From: Pinus tabuliformis
Taxonomy: Eukaryota; Streptophyta; Pinopsida; Pinales; Pinaceae
DNA: 64,000 bases
Assembly (NCBI GenBank): GCA_031772625.1
Contig: CM062817.1
Coordinates: 888,322,184 to 888,386,183, forward strand
Direction of reading: 5' to 3'
Positions 33,065-44,604 of this stretch are shown one piece after another (the stretch's first letter is position 1; every line of letters begins with the position of its first letter). Made by a program: the position numbers and the translations under genes. Under the pieces are notes generated by a model. That model was not told the origin of the DNA. It made no database searches and saw nothing but the letters and a program-made list of their open reading frames with translations.

Positions 33065-33994
33065 GTGAGGATTCCACCTCCAAAGGGGAATCCAGGGCGA
33101 GTACAGATTAACGACGATGCCAGGAGGGAGCTGAAGAAGAAGCGGTTGTGCTTCACCTGTCAGGAGCCATGTGTACCAGGACATAGATGTGCTGCTGGCA
33201 AAGCACACTTTATTGAGGTCTTCTCCGAGAGCAGTGGAGAAGAGGATGATGAGGATGATATGGAGGCAGGAGATAGCCATGCTGTACAGGTACCTTTGCC
33301 ACCTCCATCACCAGCAGCAGGTGGTGCATTTTTTGCACCCACCGGAGGGGCCCTTGCAGCATTGCGAGGAGTTCCCAAGTACCTGACGCTATGCATACGG
33401 GGGACAGTATGTGGCCAATGAGTATCAGTTTTGGTTGACAGTAGGGCAACCCACAACTTCATCATTGCACAGATGGTTGAGCGGAGAGGTATACAGACAG
33501 AGAGCTTCGATGGGTTTTTAGTCTTGGTCCCAGGAGATCAGACCATGACGTGTGCTTGTTATATCCCAGAGCTTTTAGTGATGATGGGCACCTACACATT
33601 GACTGACCAGTTTTTCGTGGTCGATATTCCGGACACCAACATGATGCTGGGTGTTCAGTGGCTTATCACTCTAGGGAAGGTCACGACGGATTGGAAGACC
33701 CTAGAGATGGAGTGGGATGATGAGAAGACAAGGATGCATGAGAAGATACGGGGGCAACACACATATCCGCCTCAGACTATTTTGACTCATCGGATGGAGG
33801 CAGTCTTCCGGAAGGGAGACATAGAGTGGGTAGTGGAGCTGCGTGCATCAGAGGCAGGGATTACAGGGCAGACGGTACATCCAGAGATACAGTCCATCCT
33901 TGATCGCTATGCCATAGTGTTTGGGGAGATTCCACCAGGACAGCCACCGGATTGGGGGTTTGAGCACACCATCGAGCTTGAGCAAGGCATATAG
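33065..33994 (+). CDS. gypsy-D zinc knuckle and protease region (fossil)
   Basis: 33065-33421 encodes the knuckle RLCFTCQEPCVPGHRC followed by an acidic tail (SGEEDDEDDME) and a proline-rich spacer. 33431-33994 encodes the aspartic protease region, starting at the active-site area VDSRATHNFI, with MLGVQWLITLGKV and then the PGQPPDWGFEHTIEL motif that introduces reverse transcriptase. The same order occurs in gypsy-G. Confidence 0.75.
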
Positions 33995-34037
33995 GCAGTG
34001 ATTACCACCCCCTATAAGCACCCCAAGGCCTATCGGA

Positions 34038-35796
34038 ATGAGATTGAGCGGGCTATCCAGGAGTTGCTGGCTCTTGGGCACATTCAACCGAGCACGAGTC
34101 CTTTTGCTTCTTCCGTGGTGTTGGAAGAAGAAGGACGATACATTGAGGATGTGCATTGACTACAGGGCCCTGAATAAGAAGACCCTGAAGAACAGGTACC
34201 CCATAACCAGGATCGATGAGTTGATGGACGAGTTGAGAGGAGCACGGTTCTTCTCAAAGATTGATTTGAGATCTGGGTACCATCAGATTCGCGTGAGGGA
34301 GCCGGACATTCCCAAGACCGCCTTCAGGTGTCACTATGGGCACTTTGAGTTTTTGGTGATGCCCTTTGGGCTAACCAATGCCCCCGCTACATTTCAGTCC
34401 TGCATGAATCACATTTTCCGCAGTCACTTGAGGAAGTTTGTGTTGGTATTCTTTGATGACATTCTCATTTACAGCAAGACTTGGGAGGAGCATCTCCAAC
34501 ACATTGAGATAGTATTGTGCATCTTACAGGAGCAGTAGTTCTATGCCAAACTCTCCAAGTGTGAGTTTGGGTTGACGGAGATGTTGTATCTAGGACACAT
34601 CATAGGGGTGGACGGAGTGAGAGTCCACGAGGAGAAGATCAGGGCCATCAGAGAATGGCCGGGTCCGAGAAACGTGACAGATTTCCGGGGATTCATTGGC
34701 ATCTGTACTTACTACCGGAAGTTCGTCAAGGGTTTCTCCTAGCTTGCTGCACCCCTGACAGATTTGATGAGGAAGGGGGCTTTCAGTTGGACGGATACAG
34801 CGCAGCGAGTCTTTGACAGGATCAAGGAGGTTATGAGCAACTGCCCAGTGCTTGCATTGCCAGATTTTACGTAGCCATTTGTTTTGGGGTGTGACGCGTC
34901 GGGAGAGGGGATCGACGCAGTATTGATGCAGGGACGTCACCCTACCCTATAGCCTATGAGAGTCGGAAGCTCCTTCCGCACGAGAGGTTATATCCCATAT
35001 ACGACAAGGAGATGCTGGCCATCATGCATGCATTGGCCAAGTTTCGACAATATTTGGTAGGTAACAAGTTCATGGTGAGGATTGATCACAACAGCCACAG
35101 ATTCTTTGAGCAGAAGCAGCTACAGGAGAGGCAACAGAAGTGGATCAGTAAGATCCAAGCATATGACTTTGACATTGAGTATGTCAAGGGTAAGAATAAC
35201 GTGGTAGCAGATGCCCTTTCACGTAGACCAGCCACGTTGTCTCTTATGAGCTTGGATACATACTGGAGGGATCGATTCTTAGTAGAGTACTCCAAGGACA
35301 GGTTTGCATGTGAGGTTCTAGATGGCCAGGTGGCAGATGACAGGTACAAGGTGGTCGATGAGATCATCTATTACGAGGACCGGATCTTCTTGACTGAGGG
35401 GTCTTAGCTCAAGAAGAAGATACTACAGGCATCACATGATTCACCATTGGCAGGCCATCAGGGGTTTACCAAAACCTATAGGGCCATCAGAGAGAGGTTC
35501 TCATGGAAGGGCCTCAAGGAGGATGTACTCCAGCATATCCGGGAGTGCGATGTTTGCCAGAGGAACGAGGGAGAGATGAGCCATCCCGCGGGATTATTGC
35601 AGCCTCTTCCCATTTCGGAGGGGAAGTGGGAGAGTATTTCGATGGACTTCATCACAGGGTTGCCCATGGTACAGGGCAAGGATTGTATTTTTGTCGTCGT
35701 TGATTGACTGACGAAGTATGCACATTTTTTTGCCATATCCGCACACTATATAGCAGCACAGGTGGCCGAGCTGTTCTTCAGAGAGATCTTCAGGCT
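34038..35796 (+). CDS. gypsy-D reverse transcriptase, RNase H and integrase N-part (fossil)
   Basis: Reverse transcriptase motifs are [50 protein letters not shown] and the catalytic FFDDILIYS near 34450-34476. RNase H is visible at 34.88-35.22 kb, ending in [12 protein letters not shown]. The integrase finger ([12 protein letters not shown], then [10 protein letters not shown]) is at 35.45-35.58 kb and the core starts at [17 protein letters not shown]. Element F then interrupts at 35796 and the core resumes at 44605. Several breaks lie across this span. Confidence 0.8.
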
Positions 35797-38700
35797 TGTT
35801 GTCGCGCGGATTGACACGACAACGCTCAGACCGGGGGCTGTCACTCTAATCCCCGATCCCTCCGTTTAAGCCTGTCTCCCGCGGCTAAGGGGGGTAGTCC
35901 CTGTGAGATGATGAGACCAACTGTCGACCAGTGGGTTGGGAGACACGAGATACGATATGAAAAGCACTAAAATGATTTGATTAAATTAGCAGACCAGTGC
36001 CTTAAAAGATTGTTATTAGAACGATTACTTGTTAGATGATATAGAAACATAAACCGTGAACAACAATCATTTGTCATCAAAAGGTATCAGCTAAATCACA
36101 TACCCAAAACGATATCCAGCAACTGAGAAATTTGAGAAGATAAATACCTTAAAACATCACGAATCATAAATTATGAACCAGATATCAATTTCGTGTCTCG
36201 TCTTGAAAATTTTAGATCTCAGCATGAAAGATAATAATTCCCGAAAATGACTGGATCTGACAAAGAAAATTTTCCAAATTTTTTTTATGCTTTCTCAAAA
36301 TTTTTTTTTTTTTTATTATTATTATTATTTTAAATAAAATCTAAAAATAAAAATCTAAAACTAAACTATATATAAAAAATTAAACTAAACCAAAATTAAA
36401 ATAATTTTTTTTTTTTTTTTTTCAAAAAATGAAAATTCTAAATCTAAACTAAACTAAAATAAAAATGAATAAATTAAAATCTAAAACGTTAACCAAAAAA
36501 TCTAAAACATAAATCTAAAAACTAAATATTAAAATCTATTTTAAATATAAAACAAAACTATAAAAAAAATTTAAATCTAAATCTAATGAAAACCTGAACT
36601 AAACGTATTCAAAATAAAACAAAAATTGAAATCTAAACTATAATCTACGCTAACCCTATCTACGCACATGCATATACACAGAACTAAAAAAAAAAAAAAA
36701 AAAAAAAATGCTATACGCTTCCCTTAACTAAAAAAAAAGGACGTAACCAAAAATAATTCGATTTGCTGGAAAGTGGAACCTGGAGCGACTTTTCCCTAGC
36801 CGCAGGAATATGCACAATAAAAATTCGATTTACCTGTTCCGTCTTTGAGAAATGGGCACGTTTTTTAGCAAAGGAATTTGACGGCGGGGGTTTTGAGAGG
36901 CCTGCGGGTGAATACCGATCAACAACTGGTTTTCTGAGCAATTCTCATGCCGCTGGATTGACGTTTTCATGCGTAACTGTGGTTTCCAGCTCCGGCATTC
37001 GCTGAATGAATAAACTGTTTCATGTCTGCTGAAACGAAATTTATCCTCTGCGTATGCATCTGAGTTGAGGCCGTCCTTAAAACGAAACCATTCGAATGTG
37101 CATCACAACCGAAAGCCTCAAGCCGTCAAAGAGCTATGATGCATGTTACAGCTCTCCTTGCCTCAGTCGATGGTGGAAGGAGCGTGATCCGGTCTTGATT
37201 GTTGGCGTGATGGCCTTGATGAATCACGTTGATATCCTGCTGCAGACACGCAAGATGCCCACAAAAAAAATTTCTTCACGCTGGTGCAGTCACGTCTTCT
37301 CCAAAAAAGGGAGCTGAGACCTTACCATAAAATCGTGCCTACAGCCCTCTATTCATTTTACGCATAAAAAATATAACAATGAATAGGACGACGGCACCTA
37401 AAGCGACGGGGTCAAAGAGAAAAAGTGTGTTCAGACAATCCGTCGAGTAGTCACGCCGTCTCTCAACGATCTCACACTATATCGTTAGAAAAACTTTGCT
37501 GTCTGCGTGTAGACATATAGATTTGTCGGAGTCCTGATATTTTCCAGCCACGCCGGATCTCTACCCACGTCATATATGCTCAGAAATTTTGATAACACAA
37601 AGGGGAAGGGATAAGACTGCGTTGGCAAGAAGTCTGATGGCGGTCTTGCAAGGACAAAACCCTATACCTGCAAAAGAAAAACAGAACCCTAATGAAAACT
37701 GTAAAAATTTGAAACCCTAGATCCAAAAATAAATTTGAAACCCTAAAACAGTTGATTAATTTACAAATATGGCCCCTTAAAAGCCAGATTCATCAATAAG
37801 CACAGAAAACATTTTAAGAATAAAGATTTAAGGTTTTTCACTGTGAAGAACTTAAGAAAATCTCTCATGCAACTTAGAAAAATAAACCGAATGATAGACC
37901 CAGGATCAAATCCAACTGGGCTCAGCAAAAAATGCTTGCGGGAGTTGGCTGGTTCAGCCGAGAACTTCCCCTAACGCCCACCAAATCTTCTTCAATAAGG
38001 GTTTTTCTACACAGCTCAGAAACAACCATCAGTAAAGAGGGAAAAAATGTTGCTAGATCTCAAAAAGTAATGGAGATACCTGCCATTACTTCAGAAACCC
38101 TAACAACACCCAGACCCTAGCATGTGAACAAGATACCTTTGCCCACAATACTCTACAAAAAACTATTATTAATGGCTGAAAATAAAATATGCAGAAAATT
38201 ATACAATCTCACAGCATTTCAAGAGAGTAACACCAGCAAGATATGGACCCCAAAATCTTCTTTTATTAACCAGAAACAGATTTACAAGAGAGCTTCTTCA
38301 GTATCAGACTCACAGATCGAATGATCTGAAAATGACCCCTAGCACCCTACTTAAAGGAAATGACTCCAACGGCTAGTTCGAGTGATCCATGTAGAAATGA
38401 TCTCGACCGTTGATGAGGATCAAGACATCTCTTGATCTCATCCGTCGATTTATTCACTTAAAATATTATTATTTTATTAGTTAGGGTTTTTGCTTTATTT
38501 TTTAATTTTTTATTATTTTTTATTTATTTCATTTTTTAATTTTTATTTATTTTATTATTTTTATTCATTTTTTAATTTCTTAATTCATTTTAAAAATGGA
38601 TCATCGAACTAAGCCTTCGGAAACATCACCTAGGACCTAGGACTTAGGACTCATGAGGGGATTTAAAACATTTTCAACCCTCAAGACACATTTCATGATG

Positions 38701-39134
38701 ACTTTTTACAATTTACATCTCAAGGGGACAAACCCACTTAATACAGACCCTCACAAATCACCCAGCTCTGCGACACAACGATAATCTAGCAGATCAACAC
38801 ACTAGGATTCTCCTAAAGTTCTAATGACAAAATCCATCCCGTCTTTGGGGTCAGGTTTGAAGGAAAACTCTGCCGATCCATGGATCGGTGAGACGAAAAA
38901 CCTTCCGGGACGTAGATTACCACTAGAAAGTTAGGTCCACCTAGGCAACTCACATACACGACTCCTGTCTGCTAAGATTATTTACAATTCATACATGCAG
39001 ACTGGGTTTACAATAAAAAATGATCAAGTTGCTGATGATGGCAGGATGGCACGGACACATCGATCAGGTGCTGCTCCTTTCTGTCAAGAAAAAGGGGGTG
39101 CACTGCATGGGTAGTTGACCAGTAGAGGTCAACA
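35797..39134 (-). repeat. Element F LTR, 3' LTR in element orientation
   Basis: Plus-strand ends are TGTTGTCGCGCGGATTG and AGTAGAGGTCAACA. It holds an AT-rich core (36.29-36.72 kb) with long A and T runs and another AT-rich block at 38.46-38.6 kb. It contains about 140 bp near 36.09-36.24 kb that the other LTR lacks, and lacks about 17 bp present near 42.48 kb in the other LTR. The polypurine tract expected next to it on the minus strand is weak. Confidence 0.85.
36290..36720. repeat. AT-rich low-complexity core of F LTR
   Basis: Long T runs (36300-36314, 36405-36421), short ATT repeats, A runs at 36687-36708, and many AATCTAAA / AACTAAA words. The same block lies at about 41.74-42.16 kb in the partner LTR, where an (AT)n run replaces part of the T run. 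No coding potential. Confidence 0.75.
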
Positions 39135-39359
39135 TCTGGCTCTATTTGGGGACACTTTGCTGCTTGCAGGAATGTGAGAATCCAGAATCTGCATCCATAC
39201 AACACAAAAAATAAGTAGCGTCCATCCAAAAATCAGCATATACATTAAGCACCGGAAAGAAAAAAGCTCTTCATTTATTAACTATCTAAAGCAGAAATGA
39301 AAAATGCGGAAAAACAAGGAGTAGGGTTAGAAATACGATACAAAAGATGCCCCACGGCA

Positions 39360-40817
39360 TCAGATGTGTTCAATATAGTGCATACTGAGCATTTGCCTGC
39401 TTTCAGGCAAATCTGTGGGCTGCTTGTCGGATGTGCCATGTCCAATTTTGCATATAGTAGGACTTTTTCCTATCCGAAAATCAAGCTGCTCGCGGCCGTC
39501 TGATGCGTCAAATCTTCTTCTTATTTTCTTTCCCTTGCGCTTTTTCTTTCCTGCAGGTCGAATTACTGATGACACGGAACTTTCTGTTTCAAAGCTATCA
39601 GATGAAGTATGTAAGATATGCGTGCTATGTCTTTCTTTATCCTGCATCTGATCTTTATCATTCTTAAGTCTGTCCGGATCACCTTCAATTAACCATCTTT
39701 CAATTGAATCAATAACCTCCTCATAATAAGATGGAGCTTGTTGCAGCAAATGAGAAGGCTCCTGATCTATTGATGTCACCTGGTTTCTTTCATCTTCCAA
39801 TTGCTGAAACCTTTGAACCTGTATTTTAATGGCATCCATCTGACTAGAGTGTTCAACCTTTATAGCGCTGATTTGTCTGGCATGATGTTCTTCCATGTCT
39901 TCTATTACTTTATCATTCTTTTCCTTTATGTCCTTTAAGCAATGCTGCATGAAATTTATTTCTTCTTTATGATTCGCTTGCATGTCAGCCAACTGATTAT
40001 TATGATTGAACGTCATGATAGTCATTTCCTCTTCCATAGTTAGTAACTTGTTTTGCATAGAGTCAATTTCCCTATCATGATCAACTTTCATGGTCACCAT
40101 ATTTTCCTCTAAGACTGACATCTTGCTATGCATGTTTCCAATTTCTGTTTCATATTTAGTTTTCATGGCCTCAATTTCTTTAGCATGCTGATTTTGCGTG
40201 ACCTCAATCTCCCTATTACGTTTTTCCAGGTGGGTGCATAAAGTTTTCACATCATTGACATAATTAGTTTGATTGATTTCCATATTTCTCACCAACATCA
40301 TTAGATTTCGTAAAATTTGCTTTTGCTCTTCCCTTTCATTGTCATTTGTCCCTGATTTTTCACTATCATGAACTTGATCTGCAATATTTCCGGTGGATGA
40401 CACATTCTGACATGATGAATCGTCTTGGGATCTTTCACTGTCAGCTGGACCTTTTATCAAATTGCTTTCATTCTGTTGCACATTTTTAGGGGCAGAAGGC
40501 AAGTTGTTTGGATAACCATATCTATTTTTAAAAGCATCGACAATGTCTTCTAAAGAAGTGAAAGATTCCTTTGGAAAATTGTTAAACCATTTCAAAGCAT
40601 CATCTTCTAAAGAAAGGACAAATAGACGCATTTTGATATCTTCATGATTAAACTGAGGGGATCTACAGTATATGATCATGATGCGAGTAAACAAGCCTAG
40701 ATGCCTTCTAACAGCGATTGGATCACCACCTGAAAGAATAGGTAATTTAGAAATGGCCTCCTCCGGAAAATCATGGAGACGGTGAGTAAAACGACATGGT
40801 TTAAATGAATAATCCAT
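39360..40817 (-). CDS. Element F Gag-like protein with long coiled coil
   Basis: A 485-residue open frame. Residues about 20-110 form a retrotransposon Gag domain: AISKLPILSGGDP, RLFVLSLEDDALKWFNNF and SLEDIVDAFKNRYG. This is the shell-forming fold of Tat-type gypsy Gag. An acidic, Ser/Asn-rich linker follows (about 115-165), then a heptad-rich helical stretch to about residue 350 (KEIEAMKTKYETEIGNM, NKLLTMEEEMTIM, EEHHARQISAIKVEHSS), predicted coiled coil. A basic cluster KKKRKGKKIRRR at about 424-435 could bind nucleic acid or act as a nuclear signal. No CCHC knuckle is seen. The ATG at 40817 is the first in frame and fits the Gag start. The frame looks whole, unlike every other element frame here. 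Confidence 0.75.
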   Translation of the reverse strand: MDYSFKPCRFTHRLHDFPEEAISKLPILSGGDPIAVRRHLGLFTRIMIIYCRSPQFNHEDIKMRLFVLSLEDDALKWFNNFPKESFTSLEDIVDAFKNRYGYPNNLPSAPKNVQQNESNLIKGPADSERSQDDSSCQNVSSTGNIADQVHDSEKSGTNDNEREEQKQILRNLMMLVRNMEINQTNYVNDVKTLCTHLEKRNREIEVTQNQHAKEIEAMKTKYETEIGNMHSKMSVLEENMVTMKVDHDREIDSMQNKLLTMEEEMTIMTFNHNNQLADMQANHKEEINFMQHCLKDIKEKNDKVIEDMEEHHARQISAIKVEHSSQMDAIKIQVQRFQQLEDERNQVTSIDQEPSHLLQQAPSYYEEVIDSIERWLIEGDPDRLKNDKDQMQDKERHSTHILHTSSDSFETESSVSSVIRPAGKKKRKGKKIRRRFDASDGREQLDFRIGKSPTICKIGHGTSDKQPTDLPESRQMLSMHYIEHI

Positions 40818-41160
40818 GATGAGTAATAAGGGATCAAATGGATGATAGAAATAGATGCTTGCTCAAGAAAATCAAAAGATGAAAGAAATGGAGTCGCCAC
40901 TTGAACAATAAATCTGATTCTAAGATCCAAAAAGGTACCAGCAAGCAGATATGAGGAAGGCTTCTTGTCTGGGAAAAATGAGAAAATGGAGTCGCCACCC
41001 AAACAAGAAACAAACCAAAGAGATACTGCTGATATGACGAAAAATAAGGCAATAAAAGACCCAAATGATAACCCAAAAGTTGAATATGCCAGCCTGAATG
41101 AGAGATGAGAAATATGAGAAGATGAATGTCGATGAAACTCCAGGAACAGAAAAACTCTGT

Positions 41161-41388
41161 CCCCGACAACGGCGCCAAAAAATGTTGGCGTTGCCGGGCC
41201 AGATGAGAAGATAAAAAATGAGAAGGATGATTGTCGTTGAAACACCGAGAAAACAATGTCCCCGAAAACGGCGCCAAAAAATGTTGGCGTTGCCGGGCCA
41301 AATGAAAAGATAAGAAATGAGAAAAATGATTGATGAAAAGTCGTTGAAAAACCGAGAACAAAGTTTCCCCGACAACGACGCCAAAAAA
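41161..41388 (-). repeat. Three repeats of the LTR-end/primer-site junction in element F
   Basis: The plus strand shows CCCCGA(C/A)AACG(G/A)CGCC followed by AAAAAATGTTG at 41161, 41260 and 41367, spacings 99 and 107 bp. The outermost is the true LTR junction (LTR begins at 41389). The two inner units repeat both the primer site and a mimic of the LTR terminus (TGTTGGCGTTGCCGGGCC), followed by AGATGAGAAGATAAAAAATG-like sequence. Confidence 0.8.
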
Positions 41389-44300
41389 TGTTGTCGCACG
41401 GATTGACACGACAACGCTCAGACCGGGGGCTGTCACTCTGATCCCTGATCCCTCCGTTTAAGCCTGTCTCCCGCGGCTAAGGGGGGTAGTCCCTGTGAGA
41501 TGATGAGACCAACTGTCGACCAGTTGGTTGGGAGACACGAGATACGATATGAAAAGCACTAAAATGATTTGATTAAATTAGTAGACCAGTGCCTTAAAAG
41601 ATTGTTATTAGAACGATTACTTGTTAGATGATATAGAAACATAAACCGTGAACAACAATCATTTGTCATCAAAAGGTATCAGCTAATAATTCCCGAAAAT
41701 GACTGGATCTGACAAAGAAAATTTTCCAAAATTTTTTTTATGCTTTCTCAAATATATATATATATATATATTTTTTTTGTTTTAAATAAAATCTAAAAAT
41801 AAAAATCTAAAACTAAACTATATATAAAAAATTAAACTAAACCAAAAATAAAATAATTTTTTTTTTTTTTTTTTCAAAAAGTGAAAATTCTAAATCTAAA
41901 CTAAACTAAAATAAAAATGAATAAATTAAAATCTAAAACGTTAACCAAAAAATCTAAAACATAAATCTAAAAACTAAATATTAAAATCTATTTTAAATAT
42001 AAAACAAAACTATAAAAAAAATTTAAATCTAAATCTAATGAAAACCTGAACTAAACGTATTCAAAATAAAACAAAAATTGAAATCTAAACTATAATCTAC
42101 GCTAACCCTATCTACGCACATGCATATACACAGAACTAAACAAATAAAAAAAAAAAAAACGCTATACGCTTCCCTTAACTAAAAAAAAAGGACGTAACCA
42201 AAAATAATTCGATTTGCTGGAAAGTGGAACCTGGAGCGACTTTTCCCTAGCTGCAGGAATATGCACAATAAAAATTCGATTTACCTGTTCCGTCTTTGAG
42301 AAATGGGCACGTTTTTAGCAAAGGAATTTGACGACGGGGGTTTTGAGAGGCCTGCGGGTGAATACCGATCAACAACTGGTTTTCTGAGCAATTCTCATGC
42401 CGCTGGATTGACGTTTTCATGCGTAACTGTGGTTTCCAGCTCCGGCATTCGCTGAATGAATAAACTGTTTCATGTGAAGATTAACCTGGCATCTGCTGAA
42501 ACGAAATTTATCCTCTGCGTATGCATCTGAGTCGAGGCCGTCCTTAAAACGAAACCATTCGAATGTGCATCACAACCGAAAGCCTCAAGCCGTCAAAGAG
42601 CTACGCTGCACGTTACAGCTCTCCTTGCCTCAGTCGATGGTGGAAGGAGCGTGATCCGGTCTTGATTGTTGGCGTGATGGCCTTGATGAATCACGTTGAT
42701 ATCCTGTTGCAGACACGCAAGATGCCCACGAAAAAAATTTCTTCACGCTGGTGCAGTCACGTCTTCTTCAAAAAAGGGAGCTGAGACCTTACCATAAAAT
42801 CGTGCCTACAGCCCTCTATTCATTTTACGCATAAAAAATATAACAATGAATAGGACGACGGCACCTAATGCGACGGGGTCAAAGAGAAAAAGTGTGTGTT
42901 CAGACAATCCGTCGAGTAGTCACGTCGTCTCTCAGCGATCTCACACTATATCGTTAGAAAAACTTTGCTGTCTGCGTGTAGACATATAGATTTGTCGGAG
43001 TCCTGATATTTTCCAGCCACGCCGGATCTCTACCCATGTCATATATGCTCAGAAATTTTGATAACACAAAGGGGAAGGGATAAGACTGCGTTGGCAAGAA
43101 GTCTGATGGCGGTCTTGCAAGGACAAAACCCTATACCTGCAAAAGAAAAACAGAACCCTAATGAAAACTGTAAAAATTTGAAACCCTAGATCCAAAAATA
43201 AATTTGAAACCCTAAAACAGCTGATTAATTTACACATATGGCCCCTTAAAAGCCAGATTCATCAATAAGCACAGAAAACATTTTAAGAATAAAGATTTAA
43301 GGTTTTTCACTGTGAAGAACTTCAGAAAATCTCTCATGCAACTTAGAAAAATAAACCGAATGATAGACCCAGGATCAAATCCAACTGGGCTCAGCAAAAA
43401 ATGCTTGCGGGAGTTGGCTGGTTCAGCCGAGAACTTCCCCTAACGCCCACCAAATCTTCTTCAATAAGGGTTTTTCTGCACAACTCAGAAACAACCATCA
43501 GTAAAGAGGGCAAAAATGCTGCCAGATCTCAAAAAGTAATGGAGATACCTGCCATTACTTCAGAAACCCTAACAGCACCCAGACCCTAGCATGTGAACAA
43601 GATACCTGTGCCCACAATACTCTACAAAAAGCTATTATTAATGGCTGAAAATAAAATATGCAGAAAATTAAACAATCTCACAGCATTTCAAGAGAGTAAC
43701 ACCAGCAAGATATGGACCCCAAAATCTTCTTTTATTAACCAGAAATAGATTTACAAGAGAGCTTCTTCAGTATCAGACTCACAGATCGAATGATCTGAAA
43801 ATGACCCCTAGCACCCTACTTAAAGGAAATGACTCCAACGGCTAGTTCGAGTGATCCATGTAGAAATGATCTCGACCGTTGATGAGGATCAAGACATCTC
43901 TTGATCTCATCCGTCGATTTATTCACTTAAAATATTATTATTTAATTAGTTAGGGTTTTTGCTTTATTTTTTTAATTTTTTATTATTTTTTATTTATTTC
44001 ATTTTTTAATTTTTATTTATTTTATTATTTTTATTCATTTTTTAATTTCTTAATTCATTTTAAAAATGGATCATCGAACTAAGTCTTCGGAAACATCACC
44101 TAGGACCTAGGACTTAAGACTCATGAGGGGATTTAAAACATTTTCAACCCTCAAGATACATTTCATGATGACTTTTTACAATTTACATCTCAAGGGGACA
44201 AACCCACTTAATACAGACCCTCACAAATCACCCAGCTCTGCGACACAACGATAATCTAGCAGATCAACACACTAGGATTCTCCTAAAGTTCTAATGACAA

Positions 44301-44604
44301 AATCCATCCCGGCTTTGGGGTCAGGTTTGAAGGAAAACTCTGCCGATCCATGGATCGGTGAGACGAAAAACCTTCCGGGACGTAGATTACCACTAGAAAG
44401 TTAGGTCCACCTAGGCAACTCACATACACGACTCCTGTCTGCTAAGATTATTTACAATTCATACATGCAGACTGGGTTTACAATAAAAAATGATCAAGTT
44501 GCTGATGATGGCAGGATGGCACGGACACATCGATCAGGTGCTGCTCCTTTCTGTCAAGAAAAAGGGGGTGCACTGCATGGGTAGTTGACCAGTAGAGGTC
44601 AACA
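41389..44604 (-). repeat. Element F LTR, 5' LTR in element orientation
   Basis: Plus-strand ends are TGTTGTCGCACGGATTG and AGTAGAGGTCAACA, near-identical to the partner LTR. In the blocks compared (36.7-37.3 with 42.2-42.8 kb, 38.1-38.46 with 43.57-43.93 kb, 38.6-39.13 with 44.07-44.6 kb) I counted about 1-2 substitutions per 100 bases. Confidence 0.85.

Larger units (their letters stand above)
35797..44604 (-). mobile_element. Element F, giant-LTR element with Gag/coiled-coil frame and no pol
   Basis: Minus-strand element of 8808 bp with a perfect target duplication AGGCT (35792-35796, 44605-44609). LTRs are very long: 35797-39134 (3338 bp) and 41389-44604 (3216 bp), leaving only 2254 bp internal. 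Reading the minus strand, the LTR at 44604-41389 is followed at once by TGGCGTCGTTGTCGGGGA (41384-41367), the primer-site style of Tat/Ogre gypsy elements. A single open frame of 485 codons (40817-39360) encodes a Gag domain plus a coiled coil. No protease, reverse transcriptase or integrase is present, so it must depend on another element. LTRs differ by about 1-2 per 100 bases where compared by eye, making it the youngest element here. It looks structurally whole. Confidence 0.85.

Noticed and set aside
36687-36708. Poly-A tail of a SINE or LINE
   Set aside because: It lies within the F LTR, a related A run is in the partner LTR, and no pol III boxes or reverse transcriptase are nearby.
37096-37317. 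73-codon frame found in both F LTRs (also 42563-42784), first taken as a conserved small gene
   Set aside because: It lies antisense to the element, and the likeness simply reflects two nearly identical LTRs. No start context or family motif supports it.
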